This document shows positions 14,017 to 22,575 of a stretch of DNA of 64,000 nucleotides, piece after piece. The stretch lies in NCBI GenBank assembly GCA_016795545.1, contig JAEUGX010000054.1, forward strand, positions 124,001 through 188,000, read 5' to 3'. This DNA comes from Opitutaceae bacterium. Its GTDB lineage: Bacteria > Verrucomicrobiota > Verrucomicrobiia > Opitutales > Opitutaceae. The translations under genes and the position numbers were made by a program. Under the pieces are notes generated by a model, which saw nothing but the letters and a program-made list of their open reading frames with translations, was not told where the DNA came from and searched no databases. Position 1 is the stretch's first letter. Every line of letters begins with the position of its first letter.

Positions 14017-15115
14017 TCCGCGGTCCGCCCGCGGCGCGGGTCAGCTCCCGGAAGAGCGTCAGGTGCGCCTGCACCTGGCGCTCGGGGACGAAATGAGCCT
14101 GGGCGTGCCGGCGGGCGTGCTCCGCGAACCGTTTGCGCAGGGCCGGCTCGCGGATGAGCCGGTCCAGCGCGGCGAGGAACGCCGTCTGGTCGCGGTTGGC
14201 GGTCAGCAGGCCGGAGCGCTCGGGCACGAAGCATTCGCCGACGCCGACGATGTCGTAGGCGACGGCGGGCAGCCCGTGGAGCTGCGCCTCGATCAGGAAG
14301 TTGGAGAGGGACTCGCTCTGCGACGCCAGCAGCGCGAGGTCGGCCGCGAGGTAGAGCGGCGAAGGATCCGACTGGTAGCCGAGGAACTTCACGCGCGTGC
14401 CAAGGCCGAGGTCGTGGGCCAGGCGCTCGCACTTCTTCCGGGCCGGGCCCTCGCCGGCGAGCCAGAGCTGCCAGTCGAGGTAGCCGGGCAGCCGGGCGCA
14501 GATCTCGATCAGCTCGCGCTGGTTCTTTTCCGGCCGGAACATCGCCACGTTCAGCAGCACGACCGTGCTCTGGCTGGCCCCGTGGTAGCGGCGCAGCGTG
14601 ACGTTGCGGGCGGCGGACTCGTCGGTGAAGCGCAGCACCGGGTTGTGGATGACTGTGACCCGGTGGGCGGGGATGTCGTACACGTCCGTCAGCACCCGCT
14701 TGGCCACGTGGCTGTTCGCCACGACATGGCGGCAGCGGCGGAGCGAACGGACGAAGAGGTAGGGCAGGAGCTTGCCGGTCCGCATCGTGCAGACGACCGC
14801 GGCGCCCGGCAGGCGTCCCTGGATGAAGCCGGCGTAGCAGTTGGCCATCCGCCCCATGCAGAGCACGAGGTCGGGCCCGGCCTCCTCCGCGGCGCGCAGC
14901 AGGCCGGGGGCGAACCAGTCGAGGCGCGTGTCGAAGGGCTGCAGCGAGCGGAACGCGAACGGCTGCTGCGCGCCGTCGAGCTCGAGCACGCCCCGGGGCC
15001 GGAAGGTGAGGAGCGTCACCTCGTGGCCCGCCTTGGCGAAGGCGGACGCCATGAAGACCGACTGGCGTTCGGTGCCGCCGCTGCGAAGGTAGTCCTGGAC
15101 GATGAGAATTTTCAT
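13997..15115 (-). CDS. Glycosyltransferase, GT4-like (GT-B fold)
   Basis: 372 residues. The N-terminal half starts 'MKILIVQDYLRSGGTERQ', the glycine-rich acceptor-side loop of GT4-type enzymes. The C-terminal donor domain has 'NVAMFRPEKNQ', 'AGEGPARKKCERLA' and the 'SESLSNFLIEAQLHGLPAVAYD' region (the EX7E-like nucleotide-sugar motif). No signal peptide; likely acts at the inner membrane on a lipid- or wall-linked glycan. The acceptor and sugar are unknown. It stands alone, divergent from the membrane protein at 15156. Confidence 0.85.
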   Translation of the reverse strand: MKILIVQDYLRSGGTERQSVFMASAFAKAGHEVTLLTFRPRGVLELDGAQQPFAFRSLQPFDTRLDWFAPGLLRAAEEAGPDLVLCMGRMANCYAGFIQGRLPGAAVVCTMRTGKLLPYLFVRSLRRCRHVVANSHVAKRVLTDVYDIPAHRVTVIHNPVLRFTDESAARNVTLRRYHGASQSTVVLLNVAMFRPEKNQRELIEICARLPGYLDWQLWLAGEGPARKKCERLAHDLGLGTRVKFLGYQSDPSPLYLAADLALLASQSESLSNFLIEAQLHGLPAVAYDIVGVGECFVPERSGLLTANRDQTAFLAALDRLIREPALRKRFAEHARRHAQAHFVPERQVQAHLTLFRELTRAAGGPRTARHEG

Positions 15116-15155
15116 TGCTCCGCGGGTGAGGGCGGCAAAGGTGGGTTATCATTCA

Positions 15156-15566
15156 ATGAACAATGCATTCGTCAACCTGCTGGTGCGCTGGCTCGTGCTG
15201 GCGCTCGGGGTGATGCTGAGCACGAAGATCGTGCGCGGCATCAGTTGCGACAACGGCACGACGCTGGCCGTCGTGGTCCTGCTCCTCAGCTTCTTCAACG
15301 CGGTGCTCAAGCCGCTGCTGATGTTGTTCACGCTGCCCTTCATCGTGCTGACGCTCGGCGTCGGCGTCTGGCTGATCAACGCGCTGCTGTTCTACTTCGC
15401 CGGCCGGCTGGTGGACGGCTTCCACGTGGCGGGCTTCGGCTCGGCGCTGTTCGGGGCCCTGATCGTCAGCGTCACCAACCTGGTCATGAGCCGGCTGCTC
15501 TCGCCGCCGCCGCGCCCGCCGGGGCCGCCCCGGTCCGGCCCGCGCCGGGACGTGATCGACATCTGA
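15156..15566 (+). CDS. Phage-holin family IV-like / YvlD-type small membrane protein
   Basis: 136 residues with four predicted hydrophobic segments (roughly residues 5-25, 33-50, 55-78 and 88-108), followed by a Pro/Arg-rich cytoplasmic tail. The order of segments and the 'LSFFNAVLKPLLMLFTLPF' stretch match the family called 'mycobacterial 4 TMS phage holin' (YvlD-like), which are chromosomal proteins despite the name. The ATG at 15156 is preferred over 15102 because the upstream residues are polar and not conserved. Function unknown. Confidence 0.8.
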   Translation: MNNAFVNLLVRWLVLALGVMLSTKIVRGISCDNGTTLAVVVLLLSFFNAVLKPLLMLFTLPFIVLTLGVGVWLINALLFYFAGRLVDGFHVAGFGSALFGALIVSVTNLVMSRLLSPPPRPPGPPRSGPRRDVIDI

Positions 15567-15650
15567 CCCCGGCCGCCGCCGGCGGCGCCCGAGATTCCGT
15601 TTGACGGCCCTGGGTCCCGCGGTGACCTTGCCCGTTCACATCCAGCAACT

Positions 15651-17045
15651 ATGTCCGAAACGATTTACGATCTGGTGGTCATCGGGGGTGGTCCGGCCGG
15701 CTATGCCGGCGCGATTCGCGCCGGTCAGCTCGGGAAGAAGGTCGCCTGCATCGAGCTCGAGCGCGCGGGCGGCACCTGCCTCAATTGGGGCTGCATTCCG
15801 ACCAAGGCGCTGCTCAAGAGCGCGGAGCTGTACCGGGCCTTTCAGAAGGCGGACGCCTACGGGTTCTCCGTCCAGGGCCTGTCGTTCGATTTCGAGAAGG
15901 TGATGCAGCGCTCTCGCGGCGTGTCCGCGCAGATGGCCAAGGGCATCGAGTTCCTCTTCAAGAAGAACAAGGTCGACTATTTCGTCGGCCGCGGCCGCGT
16001 GGCCGTCCCGGGCATGGTCGAGATCATAGAGGGCGAGCACCAGGGGAAGTTTTTCCGGGCGAAGCACATCCTGCTGGCCACGGGCCAGAAGCCCCGGACG
16101 CTGCCGGGCCTGCCGGTGGACGGGGTGCGGGTGCTGACCTCGCGCGAGGCGCTGGTGCCGCGGGCGCTGCCGAAGTCGATGGTCATCATCGGCGCCGGCG
16201 CCATCGGCGTGGAATTCGCCTATTTCTACAACACCTTCGGGTGCAAGGTCACCCTGGTCGAGATGCTGCCGCAGATCCTGCCGGTGGAGGACGAGGAGGT
16301 CGCGCGCACGCTCGAGCGGAGCTTCGCCAAGCAGGGCATCGCCGTCCACACCGGCACCAAGAGCGAGAACATCCGGGTGGGGGACAAGAGTGTGAAAGTC
16401 AGCCTGGTCAAGGACGGGCAGGCGACCGAGGTGGAGGCCGAGACCGTGTTGGTCGCGATCGGCATCGTTTCCGCGCTCGAAGGCCTGCTTTCGCCGAAGG
16501 TGCAGGTCGAGACCGACCGCGGCTTCGTCAAGGTGGGGCCCGATTACCAGACCTCCGTTCCCGGCATCTACGCCGCCGGCGACATCCAGGGTCCGCCGTG
16601 GCTGGCGCACGTGGCCACCTACCGGGCCGTCAACGCCGTCAACGGCATGTTCGGCGCCGCGAAGCCGAAGCAGGTGGGCAATTTCCCGGGCTGCACCTAC
16701 TGCCAGCCGCAGGTGGCCAGCGCCGGGCTGACGGAGAAGGCCTGCAAGGAGAAGAAGCTCGACTACAAGGTCGGCAAGTTCCCGTTCACCGCCTCGGGCA
16801 AGGCGGTGGCGTCCGGCGACGCCGAGGGTTTCGTGAAGGTCATCAGCGAGGCCAAGACCGGCGAGCTGCTGGGCGTGCACATCATCGGCAGCGAGGCCAC
16901 GGAGCTGATCGCCGAATACGGTCTGGCGATGCACCTGGAGGCCACCGTCGAGGACATCCACCACACCATCCACGCGCATCCGACGCTGTCGGAGGCGAAC
17001 ATGGAGGCGGCGGCGGCGACGACCGGCGAGGCCATCCATATCTGA
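15651..17045 (+). CDS. lpdA: Dihydrolipoyl dehydrogenase (E3)
   Basis: 464 residues. A flavoprotein that reoxidises dihydrolipoamide of 2-oxoacid dehydrogenase and glycine cleavage complexes. FAD motif 'IGGGPAGYAG' at 11-20; redox disulphide C43/C48 in 'GTCLNWGCIPTK'; second dinucleotide motif 'IGAGAIGVEFA'; C-terminal catalytic 'HAHPTLSEAN' (His and Glu). No E1, E2 or lipoylation gene adjoins it, so the complex it serves cannot be told from context. Confidence 0.95.
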   Translation: MSETIYDLVVIGGGPAGYAGAIRAGQLGKKVACIELERAGGTCLNWGCIPTKALLKSAELYRAFQKADAYGFSVQGLSFDFEKVMQRSRGVSAQMAKGIEFLFKKNKVDYFVGRGRVAVPGMVEIIEGEHQGKFFRAKHILLATGQKPRTLPGLPVDGVRVLTSREALVPRALPKSMVIIGAGAIGVEFAYFYNTFGCKVTLVEMLPQILPVEDEEVARTLERSFAKQGIAVHTGTKSENIRVGDKSVKVSLVKDGQATEVEAETVLVAIGIVSALEGLLSPKVQVETDRGFVKVGPDYQTSVPGIYAAGDIQGPPWLAHVATYRAVNAVNGMFGAAKPKQVGNFPGCTYCQPQVASAGLTEKACKEKKLDYKVGKFPFTASGKAVASGDAEGFVKVISEAKTGELLGVHIIGSEATELIAEYGLAMHLEATVEDIHHTIHAHPTLSEANMEAAAATTGEAIHI

Positions 17046-17066
17046 CGGGCCCTGGTCGCGTCCCGC

Positions 17067-18179
17067 TCACTCGGACGGGGAGTCGAACTGCCGCACGGTC
17101 CCGCCGAGGAAGAACTTCGGGAAGATCAGATGCGGCTCGGGGTCGAGGTAGCCCTGGTTGACCAGCTGCAGCATTAGGCGGGAGAGCCGCCGCTCGAAGG
17201 CGCCGTCCTCCAGGGTGTAATGGGCGACCGGCGGCCGCACCATCTCGAAGATCCGGTCGTGGTCGCGCGCGATGAAGGAGACCGAGTCGGGCACGGCCAG
17301 GCCGCGTTTCAGCAGGTAGATGAGCACGATGAACGCGTGCGGGATCTTGGCGACGAGGAGTGCCGTCGGGGCGTTGGCCGAGTTGAAGAGGACATCGAGC
17401 CTGGACGTGATGTCCTCGGCGGTACCGTCATGGCGCAGCACCGTGCCGCGCGCGTCGAGCCGGTGTCCACCTTGCTCGATAGCCTCGAGAAAGCCCCTTT
17501 CGCTGGCTAGATCGCCGGCGGCGCTGGAGTTCGGGATGACGAGCACGAGCCGGCGGTGGCCCTTGTGGAGAAAAATGCCGGCGGCGTGCCGGCAGACGAG
17601 GCGGTAATCGACTTCCACCGACGGGAGCCGGACGCCGGCGTGACAGGAGCCGACGACCAGTGCGGGGATCGCGTGTTCGCAGAACCACTGCTGCAGCCCC
17701 TTGTTGGCCGCGATCAGCGCGCAGCAGAACACCCGATTCTGGCGCAGGAACTCCTCGACGCGCCGCTGCGCCAGGGTCCCGCGGGGTGGGCAGAGGAGAA
17801 ACTCGGTCGTGAATCCCTGCTCGTGCAGGTGCGCCCGCATCTCGCCGATGTCCTTGTAGAAGGGGTGGGTAAAGTGCGACACCGTCTCATGCGCCACGAG
17901 CACCACCAGGCGGCTGCGGCTGGCGGCCCGGCGCTTCGGGCGCGACAGCAGTCGGTTGCGGCGGCCGGGGCGGATCTCGATCAACCCCTCCTTGGCGAGC
18001 AGATGCAGCGCCGCGCGGATCGTCGGGCGGCTGATCCGTAGCATCTCCGCTAGCCGGCGCTCGCTGGGGACGAGCTCCTTCCATGAGCCCTTCTCCAGCG
18101 CGGTCCGGATGACGGCTGCGGTCTGCGCCGCGAGCGGAAGCCGCTTGGGCGCTGTCAGGGTCAGGGGTGCGCTGCTCAT
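17067..18179 (-). CDS. GntR-type winged-helix regulator with LacI-like sugar-binding domain
   Basis: 370 residues from the ATG at 18179. Residues ~15-75 form a GntR winged helix ('LVPSERRLAEMLRISRPTIRAALHLLAKEGLIEIRPG'-type region). The rest (~85-360) is a periplasmic-binding-protein-like domain as in LacI and in AraR, which has the same GntR+LacI arrangement; it binds a small-molecule effector. An upstream open frame to 18488 overlaps the neighbouring gene's 3' end and is not used. Last gene of a minus-strand series behind two Asp-box genes and a Tat protein, so it is probably the local regulator of the catabolic island. Confidence 0.85.
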   Translation of the reverse strand: MSSAPLTLTAPKRLPLAAQTAAVIRTALEKGSWKELVPSERRLAEMLRISRPTIRAALHLLAKEGLIEIRPGRRNRLLSRPKRRAASRSRLVVLVAHETVSHFTHPFYKDIGEMRAHLHEQGFTTEFLLCPPRGTLAQRRVEEFLRQNRVFCCALIAANKGLQQWFCEHAIPALVVGSCHAGVRLPSVEVDYRLVCRHAAGIFLHKGHRRLVLVIPNSSAAGDLASERGFLEAIEQGGHRLDARGTVLRHDGTAEDITSRLDVLFNSANAPTALLVAKIPHAFIVLIYLLKRGLAVPDSVSFIARDHDRIFEMVRPPVAHYTLEDGAFERRLSRLMLQLVNQGYLDPEPHLIFPKFFLGGTVRQFDSPSE

Positions 18180-18264
18180 GGGGGTGGGCTGGATAACCCC
18201 GCCGGCCGGTTGCGGCCGAGGTTGGCCGGCGGACCCGGTGTCTCCCGGTCGGGCCCGGAGGGTG

Positions 18265-18288
18265 CCGCAGTTAGCCGCGAAACTGCGG
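18265..18288. promoter_or_regulatory. Inverted repeat upstream of the GntR/LacI-type regulator
   Basis: Perfect 8-bp arms CCGCAGTT (18265-18272) and AACTGCGG (18281-18288) are separated by 8 nt. The repeat lies in the 160-bp gap between the upstream Asp-box gene and the regulator, about 86 nt before the regulator start. It could be an autoregulatory operator or a weak transcript-end hairpin; there is no U-run. I did not find an identical copy in front of the other operons of the island. Confidence 0.35.
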
Positions 18289-18339
18289 GAATGTAAAGTA
18301 CGTGCGGCCGGCCGGTCCGCTGCTCCGCGGGGCTGCCTT

Positions 18340-19797
18340 TCAGAAGTTCCACACCGGCCATTCCGCGCCCGTGGAGACGACCTCCTCGAGGTAGGCGCCG
18401 GTCTGGGCTGTCGGTGGCAGTCCTTGCGAACCTTCGCCAAGTTCCATGACGCGGAAGCCGAGCACGCTATGCCAGCGGCCGTCGGCAAGCCGTAGGTTCA
18501 TCCCGGAAGGATGGTCGATCCGCCAGCTGGTGCGCCCTGGCGGCCGGCCGAAATCCGCGATCGTGTCGCGTATCAGCCGTGGTGCTTCCAGCGCGTGACG
18601 GGTGGCATTGAGCGGCCACAAATAGAGCCGGTTACGCAGCCACCCACCGAGTCGGTAGCGCCCCTGCGCATCCGGGCGGATCGAATAGACGGGGTTGTCG
18701 GTGATGCTGCGGCTGTCGGGGGCCTCCATCAGCACCTCGTAGAGATTGGCCGCGACGTAGGGTGTGCCGTCCGCGGCTTGGTTGAGGGTGAGCGGAGCGG
18801 TCGATATCGCCCCGCGGGCGTGGATGATCTTGCGCCATGTCCCGCCCCCGTCGGTCGAGCGCCAGATGCGGATGTCGTTGTAGACCTCCGGGGCATTGCG
18901 CCCGCCGCGTGCGCAGAACAGCAGGCTGTCGTCGACGTCGCGGATCAGGCTCGGCTCCGAGGCGTCGCCCTCGTCGTCCAGCGAAGAAACCGGCGTGTAG
19001 GCGACGGCCAGCCAGCGGTCGCCGTCCCGGCGCCAGCGCACCACGCCGGATTCGAACTCGGTCTTGGTGCCGCGGATCCGGCTGGCAACCATGCCCATTA
19101 AGAGATCGTCGCCGTCGGCGATGGCGTTGCGCATGCCGGTGTTGACGATTGTCCAGCCGGGCACGACTTCCTCCCGCATCAGGCGCTGCCGCCCAGTGAC
19201 CGAGAACTTCGCGCCATCGTAGGCGAACTGGTAGAGCTCATGAAAGTGGAAGGATTGTTCGCCGGGGAATTCCGCGAGCGATCCCTGGGCGCCGCCGACC
19301 CGCTGGGCGATAACCAGGGTGATGCCGAAGCCGGTGCCGGCATGCGGGTGTGGGGAGCCGTCCCGCCGCTTCGCGCCCCGGGGAACGAAGCCTCCCTGGA
19401 GCAGCTGCTTCGACAGTAGGGCGGGCTGGTCGGCGGGCTGTGAGCGGGGGTTGGTGCCCAGTTCGTTGCGGCTGACGACCACCGTCTGCAGCGGCGGTGC
19501 GGGCGGGAGGCGGTCGAACACGATCACGTCGTCGCCGACCTGGAGGCCGCCGGCCTTGGCGCCGCCCTGGCGGATCGAGCAGAAGATCGCGGCGCGGTCA
19601 GGGGCGACTTGAAAGGGGCAGGCGGTCTGGTAGACCCAGTCCTGGTCGGCCGGCGCCTCCGGCGGGCGAAAGAAGTCGCGGCTGTCCGCGGTGACGTGGG
19701 TGATGCCCGGAGTCGGAGCGGCGCGTCCGCAGACGGTCAGCAGTGCGACGACGGCGAGGATCGGCAGAGAGCGGAGGGAAGGGAGTGCGAGGGGCAT
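18340..19797 (-). CDS. Secreted Asp-box (BNR/sialidase-fold) protein, paralog 1
   Basis: 485 residues with an N-terminal signal peptide (hydrophobic residues ~10-25). One clear Asp-box, 'RSTDGGGTWRKI', suggests a sialidase-like beta-propeller. Its relatives at 19810 and 35326 share long blocks such as 'SPHPHAGTGFG', 'NAIADGDDLLMGM', 'DDSLLFCARGGR' and 'KIIHARGAISTAP'. I do not recognise a characterised enzyme; conserved acidic and histidine residues would fit a glycoside hydrolase or lyase, but this is a guess. It lies 12 nt behind paralog 2 on the same strand and is probably cotranscribed with it. Confidence 0.75.
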   Translation of the reverse strand: MPLALPSLRSLPILAVVALLTVCGRAAPTPGITHVTADSRDFFRPPEAPADQDWVYQTACPFQVAPDRAAIFCSIRQGGAKAGGLQVGDDVIVFDRLPPAPPLQTVVVSRNELGTNPRSQPADQPALLSKQLLQGGFVPRGAKRRDGSPHPHAGTGFGITLVIAQRVGGAQGSLAEFPGEQSFHFHELYQFAYDGAKFSVTGRQRLMREEVVPGWTIVNTGMRNAIADGDDLLMGMVASRIRGTKTEFESGVVRWRRDGDRWLAVAYTPVSSLDDEGDASEPSLIRDVDDSLLFCARGGRNAPEVYNDIRIWRSTDGGGTWRKIIHARGAISTAPLTLNQAADGTPYVAANLYEVLMEAPDSRSITDNPVYSIRPDAQGRYRLGGWLRNRLYLWPLNATRHALEAPRLIRDTIADFGRPPGRTSWRIDHPSGMNLRLADGRWHSVLGFRVMELGEGSQGLPPTAQTGAYLEEVVSTGAEWPVWNF

Positions 19798-19809
19798 GAG
19801 CGGTGGGTG

Positions 19810-21258
19810 TCAGAAATTCCAGAGGGGGGCGTCTTCGCCGCGCGCGAGGACCTCCTCGAGATACAATCCGGTGTGCGGGGTGGGCGGAATGCCGTGCGAT
19901 CCTTCGGCCAGCTCCAGCACGCGGAGGGACAGCAGGCTATGCCATTTGCGGTCGGCCAGGCGCACAGGCATCGAAACCGGGTGGTCGACCCGCCAGCTTG
20001 AACCTCCGGGCGGCGGACCAAACCGGTCACGGCCGTCGAACGCAACCAGCGGGGCCTCCAGGGCGTTGCGCTCCGCGTTGAGCGGCCAGAGGCAGACGGT
20101 GTTGCGGAGCCAGCCGCCTAGCCGATAGCGGCCGGCGGAATCTGGCTTGATCGAGTAGGTCGCGCTGTCGGTCAGGCCGCCCGCATGAGGCGCCTCGAGG
20201 AAGACCTCGTAGAGGTTGGCGGCGACGTACGGCGTGCCGTCGGCGGCGCGGTTGAGCGTCACGGGAGCGGTCGAGATTAGGCCCCGTGCGTGGATGATCT
20301 TTTGCCAGGTGCGGCCATCGTCGCGGGAGCGCCAGATACGGATGTCGTTCTGGAGCGCCGGCTCGTCGCGCCCGCCGCGGGCGCAAAAGAGGAGACTGTC
20401 GTCCAGGTCGCGGACCAGCGTGGGTTCTGAGGAATCGCCCTCGCCGCCGAGAGCCGACACCGGGTGGTAGGCGATCGGGCGCCAGCGGTCGTTGGCGCGG
20501 CGCCAGCGGACGACGCCCGATTCCGTCTGCGGGCGCCCCCGGGCGACCATGCCCATGAGCAGATCGTCGCCGTCCGGAATGGCGTTGGCCAGACCCGCGT
20601 TCACGAGCTCGTGGCCGGGTAGCAGCTCGTCGAGCTCCACTTTCTGCCGGTCGACGATGGTGAACGCCTTCCCGTCATAGCGAAATTGATGCAACTCGCG
20701 GTAGTGATAGGCTTCGGCGCCGCTGAATTCGGCCAGCGAGCCCTGCGCCCCGCCGGTCTTCTGGGCGATGGCCAGCGCGACGCCGAACCCCGTGCCGGCA
20801 TGCGGGTGGGGCGAGCCGTCCGGGCGCTTGGCGCCGTAAGGGACGAAGCCGCCCTGGATCGAGATCTTGACCATCAGCGCGAGCTGGCCCGGAGGCTGTG
20901 CGCGGGGGTTGGGGGCGAGCTCGTTGCGCGTGACGACAATGGGCGTCGCCCGGCCGAGTTCCTCAAGGCGGCGGAAAAGCAGCACGTCGACACCGGCCTG
21001 GAGACCCCCAGCCTTGGCCTCGCCCTCGCGAATCGCGCAGAAGATCCCCGCGGTGTCCGCCGAGACCTGGAACGGGTAGGACATCTGGTAGATCCACGTC
21101 TTGCCGACGGGGGTGCTAGGGGGGCGGAACAGGTCGCGATTGCCGGACGTGACGCCGGTGACGCCGCGCGGCGCGGCGGCCGGCAGTGCGGCGGCCGGCA
21201 GCAGACAGGCGAGCAGGAGCACAAGACGCAGGGGGCGGGGCGGGGGAGGGGTCGTCAT
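19810..21258 (-). CDS. Secreted Asp-box (BNR/sialidase-fold) protein, paralog 2
   Basis: 482 residues from the ATG at 21258, whose signal peptide ('RLVLLLACLLPAAALPAAA') fits this start better than the longer frame. The Asp-box is 'RSRDDGRTWQKI'. It shares most blocks with paralogs 1 and 3, including 'GGFVPYGAKRPDGSPHPHAG' and the C-terminal 'WHSLLSLRVLELAEGSHG'. The conserved 'SDxxIFC..RxGxAK' region near the mature N-terminus is found in all three. Enzymatic role unknown. Genes for 1 and 2 are a tandem duplicate. Confidence 0.75.
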   Translation of the reverse strand: MTTPPPPRPLRLVLLLACLLPAAALPAAAPRGVTGVTSGNRDLFRPPSTPVGKTWIYQMSYPFQVSADTAGIFCAIREGEAKAGGLQAGVDVLLFRRLEELGRATPIVVTRNELAPNPRAQPPGQLALMVKISIQGGFVPYGAKRPDGSPHPHAGTGFGVALAIAQKTGGAQGSLAEFSGAEAYHYRELHQFRYDGKAFTIVDRQKVELDELLPGHELVNAGLANAIPDGDDLLMGMVARGRPQTESGVVRWRRANDRWRPIAYHPVSALGGEGDSSEPTLVRDLDDSLLFCARGGRDEPALQNDIRIWRSRDDGRTWQKIIHARGLISTAPVTLNRAADGTPYVAANLYEVFLEAPHAGGLTDSATYSIKPDSAGRYRLGGWLRNTVCLWPLNAERNALEAPLVAFDGRDRFGPPPGGSSWRVDHPVSMPVRLADRKWHSLLSLRVLELAEGSHGIPPTPHTGLYLEEVLARGEDAPLWNF

Positions 21259-21349
21259 GGCGGAGCGGACCGGAGGCGGGCCCGCGTCGGTGTCGCGTGC
21301 CCGACACCGCACGGCAATCATCATCGTGCGGGCAATTGGCTTGCCCGGT

Positions 21350-22372
21350 TCAGCGTACGAACCAGCGCAGGGCATGCCGGCGGCGGGTGCGCTCGAACTT
21401 GAGCGTGCGGGGATTGACGAGCCAGCGCACCACCTGCCCGTCGGTGCGGGGCAGTAGCCAGCCGAAATCCCAGCCTTGGCTGGAGTAGCGCAGCGGGACG
21501 GCTGGCTTCACGCGGACCAAGGGATGCGTGGCGGCGATGAACAGCTGCTGCCGGGTGTAATAGTAGCACGAGCCGCAGTGCACGATCACCTCGTGGGGGA
21601 TAGGGTGGTCCGGCTCGGCCAGCTCGTCGGCCAGGCCGCTGACGGCCACCTTGACCTCGCGTCCTCGGTAGAACTCGTGGGCCAGCCGCTCGACCGAGCC
21701 TGTCGTGACGCGGCCGTTCCGGTCATGCGCGAGCACTTCCGTCCAGTTATCGCAGACCCAGTAGCGGTAGAAGTCAAAATCGTAGATGAAATTGCGGCTG
21801 GGGGCGTTGGTCTCCAGGTCGAACGCCGCCTCGAGATGGAAGCGGGGCATGTCCGCGTGGGCGGCTGCCGCCGGCGCGGCCGGCGGGACGGGCGGGACGC
21901 CATCTAGGTAGGGGCGGGCGATGGCTTGGGTGCCGTCCTGGTTGTAGAGGAAGAAGGAAAGCGAGGGCCGCGGACCGAAGTCGTCGGGCAGCGCCACCGG
22001 CTGGCGCAGGTTGATCAAGCCGGCGGTCCAGCGATCCTCGAGCAGGTAGGTGACGCGGAAGTCCGCGACCTCGCGGATCACCTCGGGGTTGTCGGAGGCG
22101 GGGTCGATGTGCTCGTTGTGGCGGAAGGCGGTGGCGATGCGCAGGTCAGCCCCGCGCCGGATCGCGGCGGCGAGATCCGCGGCGCTGCCCGCGATCGGCC
22201 GGCGCTGCTCGTCGAGCTCCAGTGCGCAGTGCCACGGGGATGCGGCAAGGGGGTCGTCGCCGCGGCGTCCGACTGCGGGCGGCGGGACGGACGGGGACGA
22301 GGAGGCGGGCGCGGCGGCGGCGAGCGACAGGAGACCGGCGTGGCGCAGGAACTGGCGGCGGTTGGTTGGCAT
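21350..22372 (-). CDS. Tat-exported protein of unknown function
   Basis: 340 residues from the ATG at 22372. The N-terminus 'NRRQFLRHAGLLSLAAAA' is a twin-arginine signal, so the protein is probably exported folded. The mature part has no motif I recognise; it is rich in Trp, Tyr and Phe and contains 'IVHCGSCYYYTRQQ' and 'IYDFDFYRYWVCDNWTE'. First gene of the minus-strand series leading through the two Asp-box genes to the regulator, and divergent from the TonB receptor, so a role in the same uptake or degradation process is likely by context only. Confidence 0.6.
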   Translation of the reverse strand: MPTNRRQFLRHAGLLSLAAAAPASSSPSVPPPAVGRRGDDPLAASPWHCALELDEQRRPIAGSAADLAAAIRRGADLRIATAFRHNEHIDPASDNPEVIREVADFRVTYLLEDRWTAGLINLRQPVALPDDFGPRPSLSFFLYNQDGTQAIARPYLDGVPPVPPAAPAAAAHADMPRFHLEAAFDLETNAPSRNFIYDFDFYRYWVCDNWTEVLAHDRNGRVTTGSVERLAHEFYRGREVKVAVSGLADELAEPDHPIPHEVIVHCGSCYYYTRQQLFIAATHPLVRVKPAVPLRYSSQGWDFGWLLPRTDGQVVRWLVNPRTLKFERTRRRHALRWFVR

Positions 22373-22575
22373 GGGGACGGGATCGGGGTGGGCTTGGGAG
22401 GGCGGAATCAACGCCATCCTGCAAGCCCCCGCCGGGCCCGCGGCTCAAGTGGAAATTGCCGGACATATTCCTTCTCCACCCGCGCGGCAGCGCAACCGCA
22501 GGGAACTGGGCAACGGTTTTCCCCGGACGTTTTCGGTCGCCAAGAAATTTTTCACTCGTTCGGTCTCCTTCCGGT
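22373..22575. promoter_or_regulatory. Divergent promoter region between the Tat protein and the TonB receptor
   Basis: This 203-bp gap separates two divergently read transcription units of the catabolic island and must hold both promoters. The part nearest the receptor (about 22515-22565) is locally AT-richer. It contains TTTTCCCCGGAC (22517-22528), similar to TTTTTCCCGGAC (35152-35163) in the other divergent region. Whether this is a regulator half-site is unknown. Confidence 0.35.
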
